Assembly (NCBI GenBank): GCA_038049695.1
Contig: CP142457.1
Span: forward strand, 28,295,001-28,359,000
Direction: 5' to 3'
From: Cinnamomum chago
Lineage: Eukaryota > Streptophyta > Magnoliopsida > Laurales > Lauraceae
Length of the DNA stretch: 64,000 nt
The position numbers and the translations under genes are program-made. The notes beneath the pieces are model-generated. The model saw nothing but the letters and a program-made list of their open reading frames with translations, was not told the DNA's origin and searched no databases. Below, in pieces: positions 35,072 to 46,613 of the stretch. Position 1 is the first letter of the stretch, and every line of letters starts with the position of its first letter.

Positions 35072-35157
35072 GATTCTGGCCCGGTCCCCAAAATCCACCC
35101 TTGAATCCCAGCGCACATTGGGATTCAAGGGTGGATTTTGGGGACCGGGCCAGAATC
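35072..35157. repeat. Perfect 39-bp inverted repeat with 8-base loop
   Basis: The arm 35072-35110 (GATTCTGGCCCGGTCCCC...) is the exact reverse complement of 35119-35157, with loop GCGCACAT between. Just to the left, 35058-35072 (GATTTTGGGGACCGG) can also pair with 35081-35095, giving an alternative hairpin. A perfect arm of this length implies recent origin or maintenance. It could be a young foldback, a palindrome from replication slippage, or a small-RNA precursor. Confidence 0.97.
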
Positions 35158-35229
35158 GTGACGAGTGGACATTCTCATTTTTCATTTCAAACTTGAATGG
35201 CAGATTCGTGACGTGCTTCCAATAAATAT

Positions 35230-37857
35230 TCGGGCAGAGCTACAATACGGTAGTACGAAAGAGCGCGTCGCATAAGCACATGGATCGGGGCCATTTTCAA
35301 GAAATGAAATAGGTCTTTTACACCCATAAGGTTCTTTGCATCTATAACTTCAAAGTATACTTTGTGAGACCTGCCGTTAGATTGACTTTTTGATTTTAAG
35401 CATATGCCCAACTCCTCTTTCCATCAAGGCAAAAAAGAGAGAGTAGATAAAATTGAATTGTGTGTTCAAAATTTAGTTATTCCTATTATGTGCATATTGT
35501 TAATTGAAATAATATTTTATGTGTATATTTCAACGGGTGTTAGAACCAATGAATAAATTGGATTTCTTAAAGATGTATCCACACGTGCCTAACCGCTGCA
35601 TGTAGCTTTGCCCTAAATATTCCCTTCACATTGAGGTCAAGTGTTTGAGCTCTATTCTTAAAAAAGAAGCGTTTGAGCTCTTCTCAAATTAGTGCTCTCC
35701 ATTATGTCATCAACGGGGAAGAGATCATTCAAATAAATTGCCATGACAAAACCAGTCCATCCTTATGTTCCAAGATAGGCGGACAGAGGAAGAGAGGCAG
35801 CATTTGCAATCTTGCCATTTATGGATATAATCATGTGTATTGGCTAACCCAAAAAACCTATACCACCACAAGTTTTATTATGTACTAAAATAATTTTAAA
35901 TAAGTATTTAAAAACTTTAGAATATAATAAAGTGCTAATAAACAACACTTTTGTTTTTTTTTTTTATGAATACCATGTTGGAAAACTCTCCGACTTGACT
36001 CTTAACTCTCTCGAGTCATCACATTTTGAGAAAGGACCGAATCAAAAATAAGGGAAACTCGGCCGAATCATCTCATTTTAATAAGTTGTTTGCATTCCAA
36101 ACCATTTAATAGGTAATTCTAATTTTAAACAACTAAAATTTATTTATAAGTAATTATGCATGAGATTTAGAGTCAGTAATTTAAAAATGGTGACTAGAAT
36201 GCAATTTGAAACTTATATTTGATGTTTTACATTAGATGTTTGGACCAACAAATTATGCAATATGCAACATCTTTTATTTTATTTTATTTATTGTTGCACT
36301 TTTCTTGCATATTTAAGTTTATTAATTTGAATTGATTACCATGAATGCATGTAAATAAATATACTTCTATATTTTACAAGTAATTGATTTAAATTTAAAT
36401 ATTTTTAAATTATTAAAAAAAAAACATGACTCGCTAGAATCTCCGCGTTGACTTTATCCAAATCCCTTTTTTTTTTCTTTTGCGTTGGACAAGTTGAGAC
36501 CAAAGTCCCGAGTTTTCCAACCTTCGCAGTACGCAATATAAACCAAAACCATTGATCCCTGATCCCTCTAGGTCATAAAATCTGGTATCGCAATTTCCTC
36601 TTATGAAAGTGGTCACATGTCTAATAACTGATCAATATGAAAATTGCCTGAATAAAAATTACTAAGAGCCAACTGTTAAATCTAAATATATTATTTATAG
36701 ATTCTATAAATAATCAAAATGAAGTTGGCCCAACTCGTATTGGAGTGAACTTGGCCAATGGTTGATTCAAGAGGGGGCCATTTCAATTTCAATTCGTTAG
36801 ATTTTTCGTGACTAGTGATTATTGGATTAGAGAGCACAAGTAATAATAATATAAAAAAAAAAAAAAAACATTTCAAACCATGCTACCCCGGACACGGTGC
36901 TTGTTTAAGACGTGTTTAAGGTATATTTAGGCTTTTGATGGCCATCGACTGTGAATGCACAAATTATATTTCTCTATCAATCTTCATTCTTCTTCATGAT
37001 GGCAATGGGTCAGGTTCGGTGCAGGTTGGGCTAGACCTTGACCTGCCCTAACTTATACTCGCCCATCCAAAATCGACCCACTCCATATTTGCTTCCCTAC
37101 CTCCTACATCATAGGTATGGATAGGGTCGGGTTTAGAGGTGATTATATATTTAATTCCCAAAATGTAAACATTTACATATTTATTGAGCTGAGTCAAAAC
37201 TCTTTTGGCCTCTCACCGCTACTTAATTCAACCTTACTACAATCCCAAAAGACTAATTATTCCTAAGCCATTTAGCTTCCAGCCTCCTACTTCAAGCTTT
37301 AAATAAGGAATCCAATAGTACAACATTAATCGACCAACATGATAAATGAATGCAACATCAAATATAATAACATCATGTTGTGACATTTTTGTTCCCCTAT
37401 TCCAATTCTTTCAATGGGTAAATAGTGGTTCTGAACTTCTCGTGTTCTGTAACTTTCTTGTTAGAAGTAAATCGTATCATAGTACCAATAAGATAAAAGA
37501 ACGAAATTTTGATTAGTTTATCACTAGAGATTTCTTGTACTACCAAAAGTTCTGGCTACCAATGCACTCTCATTTTCTAGCTTTGAACATGTTTCAGGTA
37601 TTATATATATGCGAAGACGACAAAGAAGACAACTAGCATTCAAAAGAAGGAACGACCTTTTTCGCTATCATTTTTCATAATAAGTCATTCTGAGAATCAT
37701 AGGACGAAAACTGAATCCAAAACCTTGGATTCAATATATTATAATTCTAGCAGAAAGGTATCTATCCCACTTATGTCACCAGGCAAAACCACTCACACGT
37801 CAAAATATCCAAAATCAACATGAATAATAACTGGTTCTAATACATCAAGATCAATGC
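35230..37857. other. AT-rich intergenic sequence
   Basis: No gene, RNA or clear element is recognised. Short A or T homopolymers occur at about 35950, 36416 and 36853. Confidence 0.45.
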
Positions 37858-37925
37858 AAAATATTATAATAATGATAATGAAAATAATAATAATAACAAC
37901 AACAACAACAACAACAACAATAATT
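37858..37925. repeat. AAT/AAC trinucleotide microsatellite
   Basis: ATAATAATG-type units pass into about ten AAC units, then return to AAT. Confidence 0.95.
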
Positions 37926-38159
37926 AGATAAATGTGAAATTAAGCTCAAGAATGAGTTGAAACAAAAAATCATCATCCACTGCCCCAATTTCAATATAGT
38001 ACGACCAAACAATTTGACCCCTTTTTCAGTCTCTCTAATCAAGTCCAGCCCTATAACTCTTCTTATTACAGGAGCATCTTTTGAAGGATACCACCCACTA
38101 AATCATTTCCAAGACAGGTCCAGGTCCAGCCAAAGCATCAAACATGAAAAACCTGTTGG

Positions 38160-39900
38160 CTCTTTTCATCCATTCACACCAAAGAGCAACAATAGATGAT
38201 ACTTCAACCAATGTAACTGTTCAAAACAACCAAAAATCCATTTGATCAACCAACAATCCCATCAAATTAAACTCGGACCAACTCTATCGGTACTTGAAAA
38301 GAAACCAGAACAAGCCAATAACAGCTGAAGTATTGAAGTGAAGCTAACTTTCTAATCTTCGGATTTACATTTTACGGCACATTTGTGTAGCCTATTCCTG
38401 CAGAAAAATACCTTCTTTTCTGCAGAAAACTCCTTTTTCATGTGTTTGGCGCTATAGTTTTCTGCGGAACTACTTTTTTGCCATTGTAAGATTTTTCCTT
38501 CTTAGCCTGAAAATAGACTTCCTATAGGAGGAATGGGAAGTCCATTTCCACAAAAAACTAAACCCCTCATTTCCCCACTCCCACCCCCACCCCCACCCCC
38601 ACCCCAACCCACCTCTTATGTAGCACCACCCAACCCATTTTTTTAGTTTTTTTTAAATACTATTATTTGATTAGTTGGGTATTATTTTTGTGATGGTGTT
38701 GACGACATATTCAGTGGGTATAAGCATCCTGTAGAAATGGATTAGTGTTGGGCATTGTGAATCATACGAATGAGCTCAATCTGAACCTAACCCATTTATT
38801 ACTTAGAAATGTCACATAAAAAGGTTCAACTTGAACCTTGAATTATCACGTTGGATAGGTAGGTTGGGTCAAGAAATGTCACTCCTAATTGGCCCTAAGG
38901 TCTTTGACCATCAAGATGGGTCGAATTCCATATTTGTTAATTTTCGAGGAAAGCTGTAGCACTAAACAATAGTTTTCAATAAGAAATCCGCAGCTGCACC
39001 AAAAAACATTAGCACCAATTCATCGAGAAAAACCTTTTTACACTAAGCATGAATTTCTAACTTCCTCATAAAACCTTTTTTCAATGTATTTAAAAACCAT
39101 AGACTCTGCTGATGTGGCAATTTCATCTTTCCATGGAAGTTGCCTTTACACAAACATGTGTGTATGGCTAGAAATTGAAGAAGCATCATACCAAAGGCAA
39201 TCCTAAACAAATGTAACTGAACAGCTTCGAGCATACCAAATGACACATCCATTAATCTTGCCATCCATCTATATGTGATTGAGAAGAATCTTTTCAAATG
39301 CAATCCTAAACAAATCTTAACTACAACAGCCTCAAACATACCAAATGAACAGTCCATTTCATCTTCCCATTCATTTCACTCCCGAACAATGATTGTAAAG
39401 AAACTGCAGCTAATGCCAGCATCGAAGAAGTATAGGCCCACTTGATAGGTGAATATTCACTTATGCACCTGTGCATTGCTCATCTATCATCATGTGTACC
39501 ATTTGAAATTCAGACATGGGTTCCACCTCTGGGATGGTACGGATGCGCATTGCATAGTGTGTAGTGAACAGTTGAATGGTTTCCCCACGATATATACCAA
39601 CAATCCCATAAAACTAATGTCAATACTACCTAAATCTGCAGTTCAAAATGAAAACGAAAACAAAACTGAAACACCCAAAAAAAGCTAAAGCTTAGAAAAA
39701 TCACCTCTCTAATCTTTTTTTCCCCGTTAAATTATAGAAGACCCTTATTGAAAGGTTAAAACAAACATGACAAAAGCCCATTTCATCCATTGAACAATGA
39801 GCAACAAAGGAACTGCAACTGATCCTAGAAATTTAGACAACATATGCCCATTTAAGACACCAACGATCCCATCAAATTAATCTCAAAACTAATGAGATTT
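38160..39900. repeat. Degenerate dispersed module related to the RPL27 downstream region
   Basis: A module containing CAACAATCCCATCAAATTAA recurs at about 38251, 39598 (diverged), 39861 and again at about 43366 beside the ribosomal protein gene. Companion words GAGCAACAA and AACTGCAACT also recur. Within it a 103-bp tandem duplication (GCAATCCTAAACAAAT...) lies at 39197-39420. A (CCCCCA)n tract lies at 38576-38611. No coding sequence is supported. Confidence 0.6.
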
Positions 39901-40357
39901 GCAGTTTTGATGCAGCCCCAGACTCATGGCTAGGCTAGGCCAAGGTACATTGGGCTCAATCTCAAGGTCAAGGGTGCTCTAACAGGCCCACGGCTGGTAC
40001 AACACAGGCCCAATCTTTCTAATGAAGCTCATGTCATTTAATATCTTTACTAGGATTATTAAATATCATTATATTAATTTCTTATTTTATAATAGTTCAG
40101 ATTAAATGAAAGGTTTGATTGTTCAAAAAGTAAATGCCGGTGTAATAAAGTAATTACTTTCTTTGGATTCCAAAGAGGTGTATATAAGGATCTCACATCT
40201 TTCATGAAAATTCATTCATAGATAAAATTCAGACATTCTTTTCTCTTTGGATAGAACCCTAGAATTGCTTGTGTGGCAAGGTGCCTATGTTTGGATGGAT
40301 CCGTCTACCGATTTGGCAAGATGAGGGTGTTCCACAGCAACACCCGTTCCCACAGCA

Positions 40358-40383
40358 CCCTCCAGGGATCGATCCCTGGAGGG
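40358..40383. repeat. Perfect 26-bp palindrome
   Basis: CCCTCCAGGGATC is followed directly by its reverse complement GATCCCTGGAGGG with no spacer. Surrounding sequence (40260-40430) is GC-richer than its neighbourhood and unassigned. Confidence 0.9.
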
Positions 40384-40879
40384 GCAGGTTCACTTCCCAG
40401 TTCCTGACCACTGGGCCACCACAGCAAATAAAAAGAAAAAGAAAAAATAAAAAGAAAAGAAAAGAGGATCTTTAATGAAATGTTAGTGGAGGATTAGAAA
40501 TGGGTTAACTAGGTTTATGGAAACGAGAGATTAGGGTTTCAGATTGGGCAGGTTTTAGCGTTTAATAGGGTTGAAATTGATTGGAAACAATTATTTAAAA
40601 AAATTCAGATTTAGGTTTTAAAGCCAAAACAAGAGATGAATTGGTGCTCAATTTGAAAGGATTTTGCAGAGAAAGTTTATGGTCTGTGACTGGATGTGGG
40701 TGGGATTATTTTGGGACAAAAAATTAAAATGTTCGGTGCATAGATGAGAATTTTGTTCTACACCCTGTACCAAGATAATTTGGTAAGTTCAAAATTTCAA
40801 CAAAACATTTTGAATGTTATATTTCGGAATAAATATCTAAAATAAATACATATATATATATAAAGAGAGAAATATACAA

Positions 40880-41725
40880 TCATCATCCTGAAAGCCTTGT
40901 TTCAACTATGTTGGGGTCAGCTACATGAATCATGTTTCCCCATTCCAATCTATCCTAAGTCAAATCCTCGAATAAGTTTCACTTCTTCTTATATGTTTTT
41001 TATTGCTTCCACCCATGTCCTCTTCGGCCTACTCCTTCTCCTTAGTAGAACATCAACTTTCATAGAAAAACTTTCTTTCACCAGCACCGTTGCTAGCCTT
41101 TGTTGGATATGTCCAAACCATCTCAAATGAGTCTCTTATTTTATCACCTATTGATACTGCTAACCCTAGATGCTCTCAAAAGCACTTATATTTTTCTTCT
41201 ATTTTTTCTAATTTTACCTCATATCCACCTCAACATTCTCATCTCTACTACACTCATTTTGTTCATGTGTTTCTCTTTGATTGGCCGACATTCTACTCCA
41301 TAGGTTATAGCCGCTCTAATCGCAATCCTATAAAATTTTCCCTTCAATCTTGTTGGCTATACGTTGATCACAAAGCACTCCAGAATCAAGTCTCCACTTC
41401 AACCATTCGACTCTTATCCTATGTTTGACGCCTTCTTGAATCTCTCCATCCTTACTAACTATCGAGCCAAGGTATCAAAATGAATCCCTTCGTGGTATCT
41501 CATGAGATTCACTTCTCACAGTAGTTTTAACTCTTTGTTTATCCCCATTGAACTTGCAACCCGTATATTTTTGTCTCTGACCGACCTATTCTAAAGCCCA
41601 TGGGTTCCAAAGCCTCTCGTCATCTCTCAAGTTCCACATCCACACCATCTCTCAATTCATCCACCAAAATATCATTTATAAACAACATACACCAAGATAC
41701 CTCCTCCTAAATATAAGCAGTACTA
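40880..41725 (-). pseudogene. RTE-type LINE reverse transcriptase 3' fragment
   Basis: Read on the minus strand, broken frames give the hallmark of RTE-clade LINE C-termini: remnants of KIRDS..RWFGHIQRR appear around 41090-41150 (KIRDSFEM, VWTYPTKA after frame changes). Further upstream, the parts equivalent to the conserved RT segments are scattered over 41200-41700 in several frames. The plus-strand wording (TTGGGGTCAGCTACATGAAT, TTCGGCCTACT, GGATATGTCCAAACCATCTC) is the familiar antisense of this family in plants. Heavily mutated and not functional. Confidence 0.72.
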
Positions 41726-43299
41726 TCTCCCAAGATGGGATTAAGCTTTGATGATGATGGCAAGATCAGCTAAGGCTCTGATCTCATTTTTTTTTTTAGT
41801 TTCTTGTACGGAAAATGTTTGTAGTTTCACAAACGAAAGCAACAGTTGACTAGGTTTGGGTTTGAGCGTTGAAGTAATTGTTTTCAATATTAAATTTTCA
41901 TGCCGACCAAACAGCAGTGCAATAGTTGGCTTTATCTTGAAATATAGGTTGGAGCTTTCCTGAATCCAGATGTTTATTTGTCGTGCCTAATATTTAGCTA
42001 GGAATGCCAAGCTGGCCTGACTTAGGGTGCACTATCTAATTATGCCTTTATATTAGCCTATTCCATGGCACAGTTCATATAGTGATTGGGCCAGGAAATA
42101 GGCCTTTTCCTAGCTCATGGGCCTCAATCCTTTTGACCTGACAAAACAAAACAAAAGAAGGGAAGACAAAAGAAGAAGAAGAAGAGGAGAGAGGGGAGCA
42201 AATGAAGGAGGAAGGGACAAAGAAGAATTTACGCCAATGACGAGAAATAAAGGCAAAGATGAGAAGAACAAGGAGATAGAAGAAGCAGCTCAGGCCAAAC
42301 TCACAAGCGGCCTTCCTCTCCGTTTCAGTCCATTTCACTCCCAAGTCAAGTACTCTCTTTCTAAAAATTCTACTGAAATATCCGGATTTTGGCCAATTCT
42401 TCATACCAAATTCCAGATTTCACCAAATATTTAGACCGAATATTTTGAAAGGGTAACTCACTTCGGTTTATTGGTTGAACCAAAAACTAATCAGCGAATT
42501 CGGCCGAACCAAACCAAACCAAACCGAATTTTACAGCTATGATTTGATGGGGTTGAGGGTTGAATTTAGAGGGTTTTCTAAAGGGGGTTTTGACATATTG
42601 GTCCTCGTTAAACCCACTTTTCCTAATTTCATGTCCAAATTTCAAATAATGTGGATTTTGGTCATGAAAGTGGGAAGACCGGCTTTAAGGAGGACAAATA
42701 TATCAAAGGCCCTTTCTAAAGTGATGAAAGTTAAATAAAATTTTTTAAAATAAAATAGAAAGAACGGAAGACTATCTAATCGCAAATTCGCTAACTTAGA
42801 GCCAGAGGATGATCCACCAAGGATTTGGCTTCAATAACGATCAGACGCAGCTAGATTGGTGGAAGGATCTCCCCAAGCATACGCACCTTCATCACATAAA
42901 AATAATTCTAGAATTCTATCCAAAGAGAAGATAATATCTGATTTTACTGAAGCAAGAATTTTTAGAATACATGTGAGGTCATCAAATAGGCATCTTAACA
43001 ATCAAAAGAACATAATTTCCTTATTGCACTTTGATTTCATTTCCTTACAACTAGAACATTATCGAACCTAAACTCAAATAAAGTAGGAAACTAAATTTAA
43101 AAAAAAAAAAAAACGAAAATTCAATAATCCTAAAAAAATATATTAAATTACATATGAATTATTGCTTAAGTGGAAGGTTAGGACCCTTGCAGTACCAGCT
43201 GGGCGTTGGGCTTGAGCCCAAGGGATCTGGGCTCCTATGAGTTTGGGGACGCATCAAGTTCAAAAATGAAACAAAAAGAGATAAAGAAATCTCAAAGAA
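41726..43299. other. Intergenic sequence
   Basis: No gene is supported. A purine-rich stretch at 42140-42240 gives spurious long frames, and three to four AACCAAACC-type repeats lie near 42505-42530. Confidence 0.45.
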
Positions 43300-43577
43300 A
43301 ATGAAATATCGAACCATTGAAGAAATTACCAGAAGCTCAAAACAGCATAAACTCGTTTCATATGCCAACAATTCCATCAAACTAAACTGAAAACACCCCA
43401 TTCCCTCTCTCTCACGAGCATTTCATCCAATATATCCAGAAATACATATATATTATACTTACCCCAAAAGTAAAGCCTCAGCTTGACGAAGAACCACCTT
43501 CACTTGTTGGGGCGCTCCTCGAACCACGCCTTGGTCTCATTGGCAGCAGAGACCTTGGCCTCCGAGAGGAAAAAAAC
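43300..43577 (-). pseudogene. Tandemly duplicated 3' end of the RPL27 gene (last about 33 codons plus flank)
   Basis: At 43464-43567 the minus strand reads KVSAANETKAWFEER and RWFFVKLRL, matching the C-terminus of the intact gene at 43835 with an offset of about 365 bp. An in-frame TGA sits between the two halves and the normal stop is lost (LRF-stop has become LRL followed by YFWG). The flanks are duplicated too: GTAAGTATAAT follows here, GTGAGTATAAT follows the parent stop. A pyrimidine tract ending in AG (about 43568-43590) precedes it, so it could act as an alternative terminal exon. More likely it is an inert duplicate. Confidence 0.8.
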
Positions 43578-43834
43578 ACGAAACAAGAAATTCCCGAACA
43601 AGATAGAAATATCCAATTGATTATCAGCGGTTCAAAACAAACATAAACTCCTTTGATATAACTAGATCACTAGATACTCACTTCAAATTCACTTCAAACT
43701 CAAAATAAAACAAAACCCAAAAAAGCTTAACCATTAAAACAAAGGAAAACCCCCTCATTCTCTCAAAAGCGTTTCATCAAACACCTGGTGGGTGGGTGGG
43801 TGTTAAAGAAATGCAATGCATTTATTATACTCAC

Positions 43835-44242
43835 CTAGAACCTGAGCTTGGTGAAGAACCACCTGTTCTTCCCAGTCTTGAACCGCTCCTCGAACCGCGC
43901 CTTGGTCTCCTTGGCCGCAGTGACCTTGGAGTCGCGAGAGTGGAGCGCGTCGACGGTGACGACGTCCTTGAGGTCGACGTCGAGGGTGTAGCGAGTGGGC
44001 ATGATGTGGTTGTAGTTGACGAGCTTGATGAAGGCCTTGACCCTAGATTTCTTGGCCGTCTTCTTCGCAGAGTCCTTCCTTATGACCTTTTTGGGGTACT
44101 TGGCGACCCCCGCAACGAGGCAGTGGCCGTAGGGTCGGTCTCTCGTTCCATCATCGAAGGAGCGGACGATGACGGCCTTGCGACCCGCGAAGCGGCCCTG
44201 TAGAACCACGACTGCCTTGTTTGGCTTCAGGAACTTCACCAT
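43835..44242 (-). CDS. RPL27: 60S ribosomal protein L27 (eL27)
   Basis: A 135-residue intact single-exon ORF, exactly the usual plant eL27 length. It begins [20 protein letters not shown], with the KOW-type segment over about residues 5-36, and continues with [15 protein letters not shown] and the conserved C-terminus [12 protein letters not shown]. The protein is a component of the large cytosolic ribosomal subunit. The codons are GC-rich compared with the AT-rich surroundings, as expected of a highly expressed gene. The start is the only in-frame methionine that gives the family N-terminus. Upstream lies a pyrimidine-rich leader and a telo-box. A GTGAGT donor-like sequence follows the stop immediately, so a 3' UTR intron is possible. 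Downstream is a partial tandem duplicate of its 3' end. Confidence 0.97.
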   Translation of the reverse strand: MVKFLKPNKAVVVLQGRFAGRKAVIVRSFDDGTRDRPYGHCLVAGVAKYPKKVIRKDSAKKTAKKSRVKAFIKLVNYNHIMPTRYTLDVDLKDVVTVDALHSRDSKVTAAKETKARFEERFKTGKNRWFFTKLRF

Positions 44243-44330
44243 CTTCGCTGCTCTTCTCTCTCGCTTTGTTTCTCTCCTCTCCTCTCTCTGTTTGGAGACA
44301 AGACAAGCACCAAAACCCTAGACACTGGAA
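44243..44330 (-). promoter_or_regulatory. RPL27 leader and telo-box
   Basis: On the minus strand the sequence just before the ATG is GA-rich (CTCTCTC on the plus strand), as in many plant ribosomal protein leaders. At 44313-44321 the plus strand reads AAACCCTAG, a telo-box in a position common for plant ribosomal protein and translation genes. A second AAACCCT lies at about 44358. The transcription start cannot be fixed. Confidence 0.6.
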
Positions 44331-44595
44331 AGAGATGTGCATATGCATCGCAAATTGAAACCCTGGAAAGAGAGGTGGGTCCTGCACTAGATGAACGCTA
44401 GGACGAGTCCGGATGCACTGGACTAGACCTGTTTACTGGTTCGAATTTGGGTACTTCATGGGTCATACACATGATCATTTATATGGCTTATTATATGATT
44501 AGGGTAATCATCCCATTTGTCTGCCCTGGCTCCGAGAAAGGCCCACTTATTCATACCACACAAAGTGATCTCTAGATATCTAATGACATGCGCGC

Positions 44596-44616
44596 GGGGG
44601 GGGGGGGGGGGGGGGG
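44596..44616. repeat. Poly-G homopolymer, about 21 bases
   Basis: Uninterrupted G run after CGCGC. Length is uncertain for the usual homopolymer reasons. Confidence 0.9.
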
Positions 44617-44929
44617 TAGCCAACCAATTGAGAAAGACCTTGTTGTCCACGCTCCACTAAAATATGGACCCAATTAAGGGTTGGTGACTGTGTGCAACCC
44701 AATTAACCAACAAGTCTAAACTTGTAGCCTTGCATTTGGACAGATCCTCAAGTCGACCTAAAGAGCTTAATTAATGCCCCAATTTTTTTTGAGATTGTTT
44801 GTTTAAAATAGTCATGTAGACAAGGACCATCGTGGATAGCAATGCAAATAGAGATAATTGGGTTTGAAACTGATGAGAGCCTAAAAGATACATTTTAGGC
44901 CCCCTAATGAGGACTTGGTTATACCGTCG

Positions 44930-46240
44930 ATAGAGATAAATTAAACTAATTATGTTATTTTATTGTTTGTAGGCCCTACAAATGCAAGAAGAGCAATTCA
45001 TAGCTAAAATGGAAGAAATCACAAAGCATGACAAAGAAGGAGTTGCAAGTAAGAAAGATTACCAAATATGGGAGGAGACTCAAATAAGAAAGCAAAGCAA
45101 GAGTCCAAACATTCCTTGGATATCCAACATGGGTCCCACTCACCCCATAGCATGCCAACATGGAAGGTCTTCTAATTGCACTATGATTCTCGGAATTTTC
45201 AGAGGCAGCAACTTGAAATGGTCATAACTTTCAACTCGAGTGTCGGATTCGTGAGCTCTACGTACCGTTGGAAAGCTCTTTTCGAGTAGATATCCGTGGA
45301 GTCCAAGATTGTGTAAATTGGAGTTGTATCGAGGGAGTTATGACCTCGCGAAGTTCGCTGTGATGACCAGTGGGCCCGGACCCGACGGGAATCCATCTCC
45401 TACCCGAATTAAAGATCCTTTTTCACCCCAAAACTTATATATAGGAGCCCTAACTCGTTTTGGGGGACATTCATACTTTGAGAGAAGGTCTGGAGCAAGC
45501 TTTTGGAGCTTTTGGGAGCGGAGCCATGGCGATTTCATCAGAGAATCTTTGTCAATCGTCGTCCATGAGTAACTAACTCCTTATCTTAGGGTTGTGATGA
45601 AACCTTAGTTTTTGTGTTTATGGTAAAGTGTAGGTTCTAGGGTTTTATGTGAAATGCTTTACTTATATGACAAGATGCTAATCCATTGATTGGATTTTTA
45701 TGAATGCAATATTTCTTTTGGTATTTTATTCTTGTAGTTTGGAATACCAAGTTATATGAGTATGATGATTGAATGAATGTGTTTGTTAGATCTAGGATAA
45801 TCTATGCCATAGAGATAGGTTATGCCCTGATTTGCATCCACTACCCCTTTTTGGTAACTCTGTGAAGGTTTGTAACCAGAACGAGTCTGGAAAGCATTGA
45901 CAGTGAAACCCTAGACCTATATTCGCCATTGCACGAGGCTACGGTGGATTCATACCCTAAGATCTTTTCTCTAATTGAATCAACCCTATCTTTTACTTTG
46001 TTAATTTAGAAATCTTTAATTTGTTAATCAAAACCAATCAGCCCATTACTTCGTTTTCCAATAGAATTAGTTTAGGAATTTAGGAAACAGCGCAACTTAG
46101 CCTTTTTGTCCCAGTGGATACGATACTCGGTTAGTATCTCTACTTTTTCAAGTAGAGATAATAGCGGAGAATAATTATATTTGCAAACCCTGTTTTAGGG
46201 ACGATCAGAAACCAAATGAAATCAAATCCAACAAGTCTAA
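44930..46240 (+). mobile_element. Remnant of a Ty3-like LTR or leader region
   Basis: No protein is readable, but the wording is typical of plant Tat/Athila-type LTR sequence: CATAACTTTCAACTCGAGTG, CGTTGGAAAGCTCTTTTCGAG, a TATA-like ACTTATATATAGGAGCC at about 45431 followed by a short leader, and GTGGATACGATACTCGG near 46114. The TATA box and following short ORF suggest an LTR promoter. LTR limits could not be fixed, so the family is a tentative call. Confidence 0.45.
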
Positions 46241-46561
46241 ACTTGTAGCATTGCATTTGGCCTAATCCTCAAATTGGCTTAAGGAGCTTAATGTCATTTT
46301 ATTTTTTTAAGTAAGGTCTTTTTAGAGAAAACTGCAAATGTCACAACCCAAACTTCTCTTAGTACATCCCTTCTCACTACACACCCCAAATAAGTAAAAA
46401 ACAAATTCAAAAATTCTCTCTACACACCCTTTTTTTTTAAATATCCTAACCCCTCCACCCTCGGTTTCTCCATACCCTTCTTCCCCCTCACTTTCACCTG
46501 ACCCTATCTCCCTCTCCTCCATGTCTCTCTCCATCTCCCTCCCTCCTTATCCTTGCCCACC

Positions 46562-46564
<3 letters not shown>

Positions 46565-46608
<44 letters not shown>
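46565..46608. repeat. (CT)n microsatellite
   Basis: About 22 CT units without interruption, preceded by a longer pyrimidine-rich stretch from 46440. Confidence 0.96.

Positions 46609-46613
<5 letters not shown>

Noticed and set aside
42117..42434. 105-codon plus-strand ORF at 42117 and 109-codon minus-strand ORF at 42075-42404
   Set aside because: Both follow a purine-rich low-complexity tract and have no recognisable domain.
44313..44321. Interstitial telomere repeat
   Set aside because: Only one AAACCCTA unit occurs at the RPL27 leader, which fits a telo-box in a ribosomal protein gene promoter rather than a telomeric array.
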